From Nocardia sp. NBC_00508 (GTDB taxonomy: Bacteria; Actinomycetota; Actinomycetes; Mycobacteriales; Mycobacteriaceae), in the NCBI RefSeq assembly GCF_036346875.1, contig NZ_CP107852.1, positions 930,001 through 994,000 on the forward strand: a stretch of DNA of 64,000 nt, written 5' to 3'. Made by a program: the position numbers and the translations under genes. Under the pieces are notes generated by a model. That model was not told the origin of the DNA and did not search any database. It was given only the letters and a program-made list of their open reading frames with translations. Of the stretch, positions 41,226-50,536 are shown one piece after another. Each line of letters starts with the position of its first letter. Position 1 is the stretch's first letter.

Positions 41226-43076
41226 TCAGTTGTCATACGACGCGACGCCGACCGGTCCGACTCCCACGCACAAATCCAGACCTGTTGTGCGAGAAGCAAT
41301 CCGGAGCGCCGATCCGCTGCCGACAATACGAACGAACACGGTATTCGCCCCCTTCCTGACCGGAGCCGCCACGGCTCTGCCGTGCTCGAAGCCGACGGTG
41401 ATCCGCCCGTCCTGATCGGCGAAGTAGTTGAGTTGCGCGGTCCATTCGTGCTCGAACATGGGTCCGTCGAGGAGCAGCTGGACCGGCTCGGTGCCATGGA
41501 TCCGATACCCGCACTCCGGCTGCGGTCCGGGGAGGATGATTCTGTTCCACCAGACCGACGCTTCGACGATCTCGCCGCTATCGGTGATCATCCGCAGGTG
41601 CGGCGTCGAGTCGGCGAAGGCGCCCGGAGCGGCGATGGGTGCGAGCACCCGACTGGTCAGGTTCTGCGGATATGCCAGCGGATTCAGCACATTCCACGGC
41701 ACTTCCTGTTCCAGCAGGGGTGTGCCGTCCCACTCGTTCAGCGCCGACTCGACGTTCGTGACATAGGTTCTGGTCGGGCCGGCACGCCACGATTGCACGA
41801 AGGTGTAGGTGGACCAGAGACTGCTCACGAGGAACACCGCCATGACCGCGACCGCCACGCGGCGGGCCGGAAAAGACGCTGGGCTGCGCTCGAACGACGG
41901 TTTCGGCCGGGCACGCAGCATCAGCGCACCCGCGGCGGCCAGCACCACCGCCACGTCGGCGAAGTAGCGCAGGGACTGCATCAGCTCCGCCGCGGTGTTC
42001 GGTCCGCCGCGGGCCAGCGCCACCGACAGCTGGACGACCAGAATGTAGGCCGCGGCCGTCAGCCAGACCGGCCCTACCCGGAGACGCGCACGCATCGATA
42101 AGGCCACCAGCACAACCAGCGCGAGCCAGGCGGACACCACTGCCCAGGCGGGCGGATCCGCCCACGGCGTGGATGGTAGCCACCGCTCCCAGACCCAGGG
42201 TCCGCCGAACAATGCGGGAACGATCCCGAGTGATGCCGCGCCGGGCAGCAGATCCCGCAGTTCGCGCATGCTGTCGGGCGGGACGGGGCCGCCGACTACC
42301 GCCAGATAGCCGATCAGCCAGCAGGCCAGCACCGAACCGGATCCAGCCCACAGCGCCGCGCCACGTCGTGCGACCGCGCGAAGCGGGGACTCGCCACCCT
42401 CGACGTATCGAGCGAGGGCCGCCACCGCGAACGCGACGAACGGCACGATCACCGACTTCTCGAAGAACAGCAGAGCCACCGCGAACACCGCGATCCCCGA
42501 GAGGGCATACCGGCGCCGACCGCTCTGGACCAGCAGCATCGCGTCACCGATCACCCATGCGACGGCGATTTGCAGCGGCAGCGCGTTCAAGGCGGCCGCC
42601 CACCACGCGAACGCCGGAAGCGTCAGCGGGCAGAACAGATAGAAGGCCAGCGGGGCCAGGATCATCCACCGCACGCCCACCAAAACCATCAGCATCCGCA
42701 GGACGGCCAGCGATGCCGCGAGCTGGAGAACCAGCAGCACAACCACCGGCCCGGCCCAGGACAGCGGCGCCACCGCGGTCACCGCCCATGCGGTGGCGAA
42801 GGCCAACGGCATGAAATGCCCGTCATGGTCGTACAGCAGCAGATCGGTGGACCACAGCGAATACTGGGCCGCCCGGCCGACCAGGATGAGATCGTCCCAA
42901 TAGAAATAGCCGCTGTCCGCTACCCACCAGCGGATTGCCAGCTGCAACACGATGAGACACCCCGCCGCGACGACCACCGGTCGCGCATTGCCGATCCCCC
43001 GGAGAAAACCGAACTTCACCGATGGCGGCCGAGGGACGCGCACGGGCTCCGGCAAGACGAGCGCGGCAGTGTCCAT
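41226..43076 (-). CDS. GT-C-like membrane protein (possible glycosyltransferase)
   Basis: A 616-residue polytopic protein with about eleven transmembrane helices and a soluble C-terminal domain (residues about 440-616). GYFYWDDLILVGRAAQ at residues 57-72 puts an Asp-Asp pair in the first extracytoplasmic loop, the position of the catalytic acidic motif in GT-C glycosyltransferases that use polyprenyl-phosphate sugars. This suggests an envelope glycan or lipid enzyme, though the family is not named. It is a single gene, convergent with the membrane protein upstream. Confidence 0.6.
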   Translation of the reverse strand: MDTAALVLPEPVRVPRPPSVKFGFLRGIGNARPVVVAAGCLIVLQLAIRWWVADSGYFYWDDLILVGRAAQYSLWSTDLLLYDHDGHFMPLAFATAWAVTAVAPLSWAGPVVVLLVLQLAASLAVLRMLMVLVGVRWMILAPLAFYLFCPLTLPAFAWWAAALNALPLQIAVAWVIGDAMLLVQSGRRRYALSGIAVFAVALLFFEKSVIVPFVAFAVAALARYVEGGESPLRAVARRGAALWAGSGSVLACWLIGYLAVVGGPVPPDSMRELRDLLPGAASLGIVPALFGGPWVWERWLPSTPWADPPAWAVVSAWLALVVLVALSMRARLRVGPVWLTAAAYILVVQLSVALARGGPNTAAELMQSLRYFADVAVVLAAAGALMLRARPKPSFERSPASFPARRVAVAVMAVFLVSSLWSTYTFVQSWRAGPTRTYVTNVESALNEWDGTPLLEQEVPWNVLNPLAYPQNLTSRVLAPIAAPGAFADSTPHLRMITDSGEIVEASVWWNRIILPGPQPECGYRIHGTEPVQLLLDGPMFEHEWTAQLNYFADQDGRITVGFEHGRAVAAPVRKGANTVFVRIVGSGSALRIASRTTGLDLCVGVGPVGVASYDN

Positions 43077-43285
43077 GCCATCCCACGGTAGCGCCGGTGT
43101 GCTCCGGAACCCATCCCCCCTACCGCCACGGCGTTTCCCCTGCGCTCAGTTCCGGGCGCGGCCGGTGCTCCGAGATCCCGATCCGAACCCTGGAGCACCG
43201 GATACGCACGACGCGACATCGCCGGACGCTTCTTCTGCGCGCCAAGGACGGTGCCCATGAGCGCGACGCACGTAACTCGGTCCCG

Positions 43286-44458
43286 TCAGTGGCCGACCAC
43301 GCCGCTCACTTCATTCGGCGTACCGGGCAGCGTGCCGGTCGCTGTCTTCGCTCCCGACTCCAGATCGATCCGGTGCACCTCTTTCGTGGCCGGAACCGAG
43401 ACGTAGGCCGTGCTGCCGCGGACGAACAGCGCCGGTCGCGGCTGCTGCCACTGCAGCGGTTCTTGCCAAGGTCCGGTGACCGGAATGGTGCGTACCACGG
43501 CACCCGCGATCGGATCGATGACGTGGATCCGGCCGTCCGTGCCGAGAACGAGGGCCTCATCGTGCGGACCGCGAGCCAGTGAACGGAAGGTGTAGCTGGT
43601 CCCGAGATCGACCAGCCGCAGCGTGCCGGTGACCGTATCGATCAGCGAGACCTGCTGTGGCCGTTCCAGTTCGGCGTCCTTGTCCCGCTTGTAGTCGCCG
43701 AGCACGATCGGCGAGGTCTCGCTGCCCGCCTGGTTGCCGATCCGGCCGTACTCGGTGGGGCTTGCCACCTTGCTGATCGTGCCGTTGCGGTAGACGAGCA
43801 CGCCGTTCTGGCAGCCGATCACGACGGCCTCACCCGCGGCGGTCGCCTCGCCGTGCACGCCGGGGCAGTCCTCGTTGCGCGCTTTCTCGGTGCGGTTCTT
43901 GTCGAGCACCGCGATTCCGGTCCGCTTTTCCTCGGTGCCCAGCGTGACGACGAGATCGCCGTTGCCGAGTTCGATCGCTACGCCGTGGTGCGGTGCGGCA
44001 GCGCGGTAGGTGGAGGTCTTCGGCGAGCCCTCCGCGAGTTCGGCGGGGTCGAACACGACGACGTCACCGGTGCCGTCGCTGAAAAGGACCGTTCGCCCGG
44101 CATGGCGCACCACGTGGCCGGGCTCGGGGCCGGGGAAGTCGGTGCCGGTGAATTCGGCGGCGGTCGCGTCGAAGACGCGGAATCCGTCCTTGGTCGAGAC
44201 GAGCAGGTGCCGGTCGTCGCCCGCCGGGTTGAGCCGGTTGAAGCCGTCGAGGTCGACCGTACCCGCGAGCTCGAGCGTGGTTCCATCGAGCACGTAGATG
44301 CCACGGTCATGCGTGATCGCGATGGGATCGGCGATGTGTCTTCGCTTGGAGTCGTGGTCCGCGTGGGTGGTGTCGGTGCCGCAACCGGCGACGGTGAGAA
44401 CGGCGGTCATCAGGCCGGCCAAGGCCGCCGATTTGGTGGTTCGCGATCGCGTATGCAT
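43286..44458 (-). CDS. aztD: AztD-like zinc metallochaperone lipoprotein
   Basis: A 390-residue lipoprotein (lipobox Cys26, TVAGC). A short His/Asp-rich segment (THADHDSKRRH, residues 31-41) is followed by a seven-bladed beta-propeller pattern: HDRGIYVLDGTTLELAGTVD, DDRHLLVSTKDGFRVFDATA, HAGRTVLFSDGTGDVVVFDP. AztD is a periplasmic protein that hands zinc to the solute-binding protein AztC. It lies directly downstream of the AztC-like gene in the operon with the permease. The start follows AGAAGGAAACCC. Its His-rich loop is the likely zinc-capturing part. Function is inferred from the operon and fold. Confidence 0.8.
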   Translation of the reverse strand: MHTRSRTTKSAALAGLMTAVLTVAGCGTDTTHADHDSKRRHIADPIAITHDRGIYVLDGTTLELAGTVDLDGFNRLNPAGDDRHLLVSTKDGFRVFDATAAEFTGTDFPGPEPGHVVRHAGRTVLFSDGTGDVVVFDPAELAEGSPKTSTYRAAAPHHGVAIELGNGDLVVTLGTEEKRTGIAVLDKNRTEKARNEDCPGVHGEATAAGEAVVIGCQNGVLVYRNGTISKVASPTEYGRIGNQAGSETSPIVLGDYKRDKDAELERPQQVSLIDTVTGTLRLVDLGTSYTFRSLARGPHDEALVLGTDGRIHVIDPIAGAVVRTIPVTGPWQEPLQWQQPRPALFVRGSTAYVSVPATKEVHRIDLESGAKTATGTLPGTPNEVSGVVGH

Positions 44459-44482
44459 GGGTTTCCTTCTGTTGGTCGGGCG

Positions 44483-45400
44483 CTAACCGGCAGTGAGGCC
44501 GCGCACGATGGCCTCGGTGTTGGCGCGCATCATTTCCAGGTAGGTGCCTGCGCCGCCGCCCGGTTCGGTGAGCGACTCCGAATACAGCGGGATCACCTGC
44601 ACGTGCAGCCCGGCCTGTTCGGCGAGCACCCGGGCCAAGCGATCGGGCTGCGAGGAGTCGGCGAAGATCGCGCTGACCCCGGCAGCCCTGATCGTCCCGG
44701 CGAGCGCCGCCAGATCCGACGGACTCGGCGAGGCGAGCGTGGTGCCGCCCGGAAGCACGGCACCGACCACCGTGAAGCCGAATCGCTGTGCGAGGTAGCC
44801 GAAGACGTGGTGGTTGGTGACCAATTTGCGGCGCTCGGCGGGGATCGTGGCGAACCGCTCGGTCATCCAGCGGTCGAGCCGATCGAGTTCGGCGAGATAG
44901 CGGTCGGCCCCGGCGCGGATCGCCGCGGCATCGACGCCGTCGACGTGGTCGATGATCCGGTCACGGACGACCTCGACCGCCCTGCGCACCCGGTGCGGGT
45001 CGGTCCAGAAGTGCGGATCCGGCCGACCGTTCGCGTCGTCGGCGGAAAAGCTGATCGGATCGATCTCCGTGCCGAGCGCTACGGCGGGGACTCCGGACCT
45101 CTCAGCTGCCTCGACGTTGCGCAAGACGTTCTCTTCGAGGCCGAGACCGTTGTAGACGATCAGGTTCGCGCGTTCGAGCTGGGCGGCCTGCTGGGCGGAT
45201 ATCGCGAAGAAGTGCGGATCCGCGTCCGGCGGCATCAGCACGGTCACCTCGACCGCATCGCCTGCGACGGTGCGGGTGAGGTCACCGAGAATATTGGTGG
45301 TGACCATGATTCCGTCGCGGTCGGCACCGGAATTCAGGCATGCGGTCAGCGCGAGCACCGCGGCGGCGACCAGTGCGCACAGCCGGATCGCGGGCTTCAT
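44483..45400 (-). CDS. aztC: AztC/ZnuA-type zinc solute-binding protein
   Basis: A 305-residue cluster A-1 metal-binding protein. Lipobox LALTAC (Cys21). Zinc ligands appear as His63 in DADPHFFAIS, His130 in RPDPHFWTDP and His197 in VTNHHVFGYL, and an Asp/Glu near IFADSSQ. ZnuA has a long His-rich loop; here it is absent, which fits AztC, where AztD takes over metal loading. The start overlaps the permease stop by four bases. It delivers zinc to the AztB permease. Confidence 0.85.
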   Translation of the reverse strand: MKPAIRLCALVAAAVLALTACLNSGADRDGIMVTTNILGDLTRTVAGDAVEVTVLMPPDADPHFFAISAQQAAQLERANLIVYNGLGLEENVLRNVEAAERSGVPAVALGTEIDPISFSADDANGRPDPHFWTDPHRVRRAVEVVRDRIIDHVDGVDAAAIRAGADRYLAELDRLDRWMTERFATIPAERRKLVTNHHVFGYLAQRFGFTVVGAVLPGGTTLASPSPSDLAALAGTIRAAGVSAIFADSSQPDRLARVLAEQAGLHVQVIPLYSESLTEPGGGAGTYLEMMRANTEAIVRGLTAG

Positions 45401-47406
45401 CGGCCGACCTCCACCATGACCGTCGGGCTGATGTCGAGGGCGAATCTTCGTGCACCGCGCAGGTTGTCCAGGTAATCGATCTCGTGGATCACCCGTGCCC
45501 CGGGATCGTTGACATAGGCACGGTGGTTGTCGACGAGGATCACCGGTAGTTCCCCATCGGCGGCTACCGGAGCCGTCAGCGGGCGCGCCGCAGTGGACTC
45601 GTGGCCGGACGCCGCGTCGTAGCCGTGCAGCAGGCCGTCTCGGGTGAGGGTCAGCACCGGGGCCCCCTCCCCCGCCGTGTTCACCGCGACCACCGGACCC
45701 GTCTCCAGCAAACTCCATGTCTTGCGCCTGATGTCGAGCAGCCACACTCCGCGCGGCCCTGCCCTCGCCACCAGCGTCGTGCTGCCTGGACGATGGAAGA
45801 ACTCGGCCGCGCGGTCGCTTTCGGCGACACCGTGCGGATACGGGATCTTCTCGCCGGTGAACACCGCGTCTCGCGCGGTCACCACCAACGCCCCATCGGC
45901 GCAACCGAAGACGACGCCACGGCGAGTCACCGCCGAGCCGCTCGGAGCCGGGCACGGCTCCGCGACGACGGCGGCCGGTACGCCGTCTCGGGTGCGGACC
46001 TCGACGGCTCCGCGCCTGGGCACGGCAACGAGCAAGTGCTCGGCGTAGGGCACCGCCGGCCCGTCCGCGATCACGCCGCGCTCGTGCAGCGAGCCGGTGC
46101 CGAGGGCGGACCGGTCCAGCACAGTCGTGCCACCTGTTTCGAAAGCGATCGCCGTGACAGCGCCCTCGCCGTGCGCGGCCGCCACCGGACCACCGGCGAA
46201 CGCACCGAGATCCCGGGCGGGTGCACGGTAGTAGTGCACATGGTCGCCGTGGTCTACCGTCCACGCACCCGCGTCGACGACTCGCACCCGGCCACGGGCG
46301 GACAGGAATGCGAAGCGCCCGTCGCCGCCGATACTGTCGACGCCTTCCGTCCGGCCGAGGTCGATGACGTCTTCGGTGATGAGATCGACCACCCGCAGGC
46401 CGCCGGTCCCCTTGTCGGCCACGACGAGACGTGGTTGCGCTTCCGCGGTCTCCTCGGCACCCGCCACATAGCCGTGCGGTGTCGGCTCCACCGGCTGGGA
46501 CGGCGCGTCCGCCCCGCAGCCGAGCAGCGGCGTGATCGCAGCGAGGATCAGCACCAGTGCCAGCGGTTTCGGCGCCGGACCTGTGGAGCGAACCCGATCA
46601 CGCAGCCAGGCCGAGAGCGTGGAGAGGAAGAACAAGGCGACGGCGGTCGCGGCGATGGTCGCGCCCGCCGCGGTGCCCGCGTGCCAGGAAATCACCAGTC
46701 CGGCAACCGTGGCCAGCGCACCGAACACCGCGGCGGTGAACATGATCGACGGAATGCGATGTGCCCAGTAGACCGCGGCCGCGGGCGGCGCGATGAGCAG
46801 GCCGAAGACCAGCAGTGTGCCGACGATATGGAACGACGCGACGATCGCCAGGGTGACCAGACCGATCAGCGCTACGTGCGCCCAACGGGGTCGCAGCCCG
46901 AGGGTGTGCGCTTTCCGCGGATCGAAGGTGAGCGCGACGAACGCCCGGTGGCCCAGCACCGAGACTATGGCCGCGAGAACCACCGCGGCCGCCAAGTACC
47001 ACAGGTCACGATCCTCGACGGCCAGCACGTCACCGAAGAGGAACCCGGTCAGGTCGACCGCGAACGACGATGAACGCGACACGACGATCACACCCGCCGA
47101 CAGCATTCCGACGAACAGCAGCCCGATGCCGGTGTCCGGCGCGAACCTGGCGCTGCGGCCGAGCACCGAGACCCCGACCGCCATCGCCGCCGCGCTGAAT
47201 GCCGCGCCGAGCAACAGGTTTCCGCCCAGCAAGGCGGCCACCGCGACACCCGGCAGCATTCCGTGTGCCATCGCGTCGCTCAGGAACGCCATGCCGCGCA
47301 CCACGACCCAGGTCCCCGCGATGGCGCACAAGCACGACACGAGCAGCCCGCCGAACAAGGCCCGCTGGACGAAAGAGACCTCGAACGGGACGAACAACCA
47401 CTCCAT
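45397..47406 (-). CDS. aztB: AztB-type zinc permease fused to an AztD-like beta-propeller
   Basis: A 669-residue fusion. Residues 1-270 are an ABC-3-type metal permease with about eight helices (GMAFLSDAMAHGMLPGVAVA, GFLFGDVLAVEDRDLWYLAA, SFHIVGTLLVFGLLIAPPAA). Residues about 282-297 (LALVLILAAITPLLGC) look like a lipoprotein signal peptide with a lipobox Cys297. Residues 300-669 are a second AztD-like propeller (GDHVHYYRAPARDLGAFAGG, HGEGAVTAIAFETGGT, ISPTVMVEV). No start codon separates the halves, so the propeller is tethered to the permease. This is unusual: AztD is normally free. The gene starts next to a Zur-like box. Confidence 0.8.
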   Translation of the reverse strand: MEWLFVPFEVSFVQRALFGGLLVSCLCAIAGTWVVVRGMAFLSDAMAHGMLPGVAVAALLGGNLLLGAAFSAAAMAVGVSVLGRSARFAPDTGIGLLFVGMLSAGVIVVSRSSSFAVDLTGFLFGDVLAVEDRDLWYLAAAVVLAAIVSVLGHRAFVALTFDPRKAHTLGLRPRWAHVALIGLVTLAIVASFHIVGTLLVFGLLIAPPAAAVYWAHRIPSIMFTAAVFGALATVAGLVISWHAGTAAGATIAATAVALFFLSTLSAWLRDRVRSTGPAPKPLALVLILAAITPLLGCGADAPSQPVEPTPHGYVAGAEETAEAQPRLVVADKGTGGLRVVDLITEDVIDLGRTEGVDSIGGDGRFAFLSARGRVRVVDAGAWTVDHGDHVHYYRAPARDLGAFAGGPVAAAHGEGAVTAIAFETGGTTVLDRSALGTGSLHERGVIADGPAVPYAEHLLVAVPRRGAVEVRTRDGVPAAVVAEPCPAPSGSAVTRRGVVFGCADGALVVTARDAVFTGEKIPYPHGVAESDRAAEFFHRPGSTTLVARAGPRGVWLLDIRRKTWSLLETGPVVAVNTAGEGAPVLTLTRDGLLHGYDAASGHESTAARPLTAPVAADGELPVILVDNHRAYVNDPGARVIHEIDYLDNLRGARRFALDISPTVMVEVGR

Positions 47407-47420
47407 GAGAAGCAGATTAC

Positions 47421-47439
47421 AATGATAACGATTTTCATT
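47421..47439. promoter_or_regulatory. Zur-like box in the azt divergent promoter
   Basis: AATGATAACGATTTTCATT is a 19-bp dyad with arms AATGATAA and TTTTCATT that differ at one position, close to the TGAAAATNATTTTCA type of Zur (FUR family) sites. It lies between the permease start (47406) and the ATPase start (47464), the only place that could control both. Zinc-dependent repression is the natural inference. Confidence 0.75.
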
Positions 47440-47463
47440 TCAATGCAGTGGAACGGAGTCGCC

Positions 47464-48150
47464 ATGCCGCCGCCAGATATCCAGGTCACCGAGGTGACGG
47501 CGGGTTACCGAGGGCGTGCGGTGTTGCACGAGTTCAGCGTCACGATTCCCGGCGGCCGGGTAACGGCGCTCGTCGGACCCAACGGCTCCGGCAAATCCAC
47601 CCTGCTCGGCATCCTCGCCGGTGTCATCACGCCCACGACAGGAGCAGTTCGACGGGGACATACCCGACCACCGGCATTCGTCGTGCAACACAGCAGCGTC
47701 CCCGCGACCCTGCCGATCACGGTCCGCGAAACCGTCGCCATGGGCCGCTGGGCGCACCGCGGGGCATGGCGCCGCCTCACCCGGCGGGATCGGACGGTCG
47801 TGCAGGAATACCTCGACCGGATGGATATCGCCCACCTTGCCGACCGCCGACTCGACACCCTCTCCGGCGGCCAGCGCCAGCGCGCGCTGCTCGCCCAGGC
47901 ACTCGCCCAGGAATCCGGTCTCCTGCTGCTCGACGAGCCAACGACTGGTCTGGATTCCGCTGCGCAGCAGGAGATTTCCGAGGCGATCCGCCGGGTCTGC
48001 GACGACGGCGTTACGGTCGTGCACGCTACCCACAGCCACGAGGACGCCCTACGCGCCGACCACTGCGTCCTCCTGCGCGACGGACGGATAGCCGCGCAGG
48101 GCGACCCGCGCACCGTCCTGCACCGCGAACCAGCCGCCGAACCGGCCTGA
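47464..48150 (+). CDS. aztA: AztA-type zinc ABC transporter ATPase
   Basis: A 228-residue ABC ATPase. Walker A is VGPNGSGKST, the signature LSGGQRQRALLAQAL, Walker B LLLLDEPTTG and the switch histidine is in VVHATHSHEDAL. It belongs to the metal-import type (MntA/ZnuC/AztA) and is divergent from the permease, AztC and AztD genes. The ATG at 47464 follows CGGAG; an ATG at 47443 is in frame, but lies close to the Zur-like box and would give a short extension. Completes the zinc importer. Confidence 0.85.
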   Translation: MPPPDIQVTEVTAGYRGRAVLHEFSVTIPGGRVTALVGPNGSGKSTLLGILAGVITPTTGAVRRGHTRPPAFVVQHSSVPATLPITVRETVAMGRWAHRGAWRRLTRRDRTVVQEYLDRMDIAHLADRRLDTLSGGQRQRALLAQALAQESGLLLLDEPTTGLDSAAQQEISEAIRRVCDDGVTVVHATHSHEDALRADHCVLLRDGRIAAQGDPRTVLHREPAAEPA

Positions 48151-48333
48151 GCTGTCGCCGGACAATCCCGCACAGTCGATCCTTCGCCGCCGACCGGGCA
48201 GCGCCCGGCGCGTCGCAACGGGTCGGCAACCACGCTCCCCCATGATGTTCAGCGTTCATCGGCGCGGTGGGCGCCGCTCGGCGCCGACGCCGTGCGCCGC
48301 AATAGATCGACTCGACCGAGGATGGGAGAGCGT

Positions 48334-48714
48334 GTGGCGAAAATGGGTAGGCGCAAACGGTCCAGGCTGATCACCAGCGGGATCCTGCGTGAAAAGCAGC
48401 AAACGAGGCAGCTCGGCGATCCGGATCCGGCGCCGGAACTCGCGGACACCGTCGAGGCCGCCGCCGCGCTCGACCTCGACGCGCTCGCCACGCGAGTGCG
48501 CGCGCGGCGGCGCGAGATGAAATGGACCCAGGCGGACGTGGCGAGCAACGGCGGCCCGCCGGCCAAAACCCTCAGCGAGATCGAGCGGTCCCGCAATCCG
48601 CGCCCCAGCCCCGAGGTGCTGGACAAGCTGGACGCCGGTCTCGGCTGGCCGCCAGGTACCAGCGCGACGATCCTGCACGATGATGTGGCGGGCGAACTCG
48701 CGGTGGCACGCTGA
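48334..48714 (+). CDS. Small helix-turn-helix protein
   Basis: About 126 residues. A basic N-terminal tail (MGRRKRSRLITSGILREKQQ) precedes an XRE-like domain: ATRVRARRREMKWTQADVAS, KTLSEIERSRNPRPSPEVLD, LGWPPGTSATIL. This is a DNA-binding domain without a sensor. The start is not certain: GTG at 48334, or ATG at 48343, both behind GGGAGAG. A strong hairpin follows the stop. The target is unknown. Confidence 0.6.
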   Translation: MAKMGRRKRSRLITSGILREKQQTRQLGDPDPAPELADTVEAAAALDLDALATRVRARRREMKWTQADVASNGGPPAKTLSEIERSRNPRPSPEVLDKLDAGLGWPPGTSATILHDDVAGELAVAR

Positions 48715-48731
48715 TCAGCTGTTCGAAAGAC

Positions 48732-48768
48732 GGCCGGTCGGAGCATCTTTCGACATCTCCGACCGGCC
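48732..48768 (+). terminator. Hairpin terminator after the HTH gene
   Basis: GGCCGGTCGGAG (48732-48743) and CTCCGACCGGCC (48757-48768) form a perfect 12-base stem around a 13-base loop, 17 bases after the stop of the helix-turn-helix gene. Confidence 0.75.
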
Positions 48769-48971
48769 CGCCGGAACAATCATGGGTTGCTGCCTGCGCT
48801 GCCACGCGGCTGCCACGCCGTCGCTCGGCCCAGCGCGGGTTGCGGACGGACCTCGTGCTAAGGCACTCGTTATGCTGCTTGCGACCCTCAGCGACTGCGC
48901 TTGCGCCGCCGGAGTGCGCGGGTCCGGCCGGACGGGACACAGGTGAATCCTGACGAAGGAATGGACAGCTC

Positions 48972-49733
48972 ATGCAACTCCGCGGCATCCCTGCGGCAGC
49001 GATACCGGCCATCGGTTCACTGATCATCGCCACCGGCGTGGCACACGCCGAACCGGCACCCGACATCACCTACTCGGCCAAGCTCGTCGATCGCACGGTA
49101 GTCGCCGCGCTCAGAGACGGAACGTTCGAGTTGTCCAGGGCTCCCCGCGACCGGGCAACCGACGCCGACGCCCGACTGACCGAGCGCGATGGCGTGCTCG
49201 TCGACCGGAACGGCGCCCGCGCCGACGTCGCGCAGGTGATCGACGTGGTCGATGTCCGTGACCGCGACGGCCGCGTCGCCATGACCTTGCCGCTGGACTT
49301 CCGGGTCGCGGGCACAGCGATCCCGGTGCGGCCGGAGTTGAAGAAGGACAGCACGGTGCTGGAGCTGACGCCGGCCCGCCCGGAGGGCGTCGCGACCGCC
49401 GAAACGCTCGTCGCGACGCCGATCGCGTCGATGACCGAGAACCGCCGCGCCCGAGACGAATTCGCCAGCCAGTTCGGACTCGCCACCGCTGTCGGCGGTT
49501 TCGTCGGCACCGCCATCGGCGCCACGATCGGCTGTCTGGTCACCATCGCCGTCGGTTGCGTGGCCGGCCTGCTGACCGGCGCGAGCCTGGGCGGCATCCT
49601 CGGAACCATCGCGATCGGCGGCCCGGCCCTGGTCGTGGCAGGCGTCGACCTGCTCACCACGTTGCAGGCGGCCGACGGCAGCACACGTTTCGCCGACAAG
49701 CCCGCGCAATCCCTACCGGCACAACCCAAATGA
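48972..49733 (+). CDS. Secreted protein with C-terminal hydrophobic Gly-rich region (DUF8020-like)
   Basis: A 253-residue exported protein. The signal peptide ends near GVAHAEPAPD. A beta-rich middle (residues about 30-140: FELSRAP, VDVRDRDGRVAMTLPL, IPVRPELKKDSTVLELTPAR) is followed by a Gly/Ala-rich hydrophobic segment (VGGFVGTAIGATIGCLVTIA, GASLGGILGTIAIGGPALVV). I recall many similar Nocardia proteins under DUF8020, function unknown. The hydrophobic stretch could insert into the envelope or the host membrane, which is inference. The ribosome binding site is GAAGGAATGG. Confidence 0.7.
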   Translation: MQLRGIPAAAIPAIGSLIIATGVAHAEPAPDITYSAKLVDRTVVAALRDGTFELSRAPRDRATDADARLTERDGVLVDRNGARADVAQVIDVVDVRDRDGRVAMTLPLDFRVAGTAIPVRPELKKDSTVLELTPARPEGVATAETLVATPIASMTENRRARDEFASQFGLATAVGGFVGTAIGATIGCLVTIAVGCVAGLLTGASLGGILGTIAIGGPALVVAGVDLLTTLQAADGSTRFADKPAQSLPAQPK

Positions 49734-49784
49734 CTTCCGTCCCGGCGGCGCACGCGACGCCGGGACGAACGCCTCGATCGCGGG

Positions 49785-50297
49785 CTACAGCGGCGCGGTC
49801 GTCGTGTTCGAGCGTCCCACGCGCTCGTCGTTGATCAAGTGGTAGGCGCGACCCAGGTCGTCGAGTGCCCGCTCCCATCTGATCTCCGCTTCGTAGCCGC
49901 GCGGGTTGTGGCTGAGTAGCAGCAGGGCCTCGGCCGCATCCGTCGAACGAGCCGCAGCGTCCAGCAGGACGGGAACCGGGTCCACGGTGGTGCCCGCCGC
50001 TAACGCGCCGATGCGATCGTGCAGCCAGTGCGCGTCGAAACGTACCTGCTCGGCAGGATTCTCGCCGTCCACCGGCCGGGTGCTCACCGCGGCGGCGCGG
50101 GCGGCTCCCTCGTCGTCCATGGTCGTGGTGATGACCTGCCGCAGTTCGCTGCTCGCGACGCGGTGTAGCAAACCGACCAACAGGACACGCTCCGCGTCCG
50201 GACCACGCAGACCGGTCTCTCCCAGCCACGTGCCGACCTCGTCCGGGTCGACCCGGAGAATCGACAGAACCGCTCGTAACTGCGCAATCGTTACCAA
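49785..50297 (-). CDS. Hypothetical helical protein
   Basis: About 170 residues from a TTG at 50297 after GAGGAGGGG; the frame is open to an ATG at 50333 or 50363. The sequence is mostly helical and charged: LRAVLSILRVDPDEVGTWLG, DAERVLLVGLLHRVASSELR, AEALLLLSHNPRGYEAEIRW. No transmembrane segment, signal or known motif is visible. I do not recognise it. It is convergent with the secreted protein upstream. Confidence 0.5.
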   Translation of the reverse strand: MVTIAQLRAVLSILRVDPDEVGTWLGETGLRGPDAERVLLVGLLHRVASSELRQVITTTMDDEGAARAAAVSTRPVDGENPAEQVRFDAHWLHDRIGALAAGTTVDPVPVLLDAAARSTDAAEALLLLSHNPRGYEAEIRWERALDDLGRAYHLINDERVGRSNTTTAPL

Positions 50298-50536
50298 TTC
50301 GTCCGCCCCTCCTCGTCGTTGCGCGCCCACCATCACATCTGGGCGATAGCCTGCCAAACCCACAGCACGTTAACTACCGGGTAGCCATTTTCCGCTTCGG
50401 CGTGTCTCCCGTCACACTTCGACCTCGGCGGGGCAACTCACCCCACCCAACCGCGCCGGTGCAGCCGATAGTCCTGCGGTCCAGGTCACCTCGATCCGCA
50501 GGATAACCGGCGAGAGAGTTGGGTACTCCATTCGCT

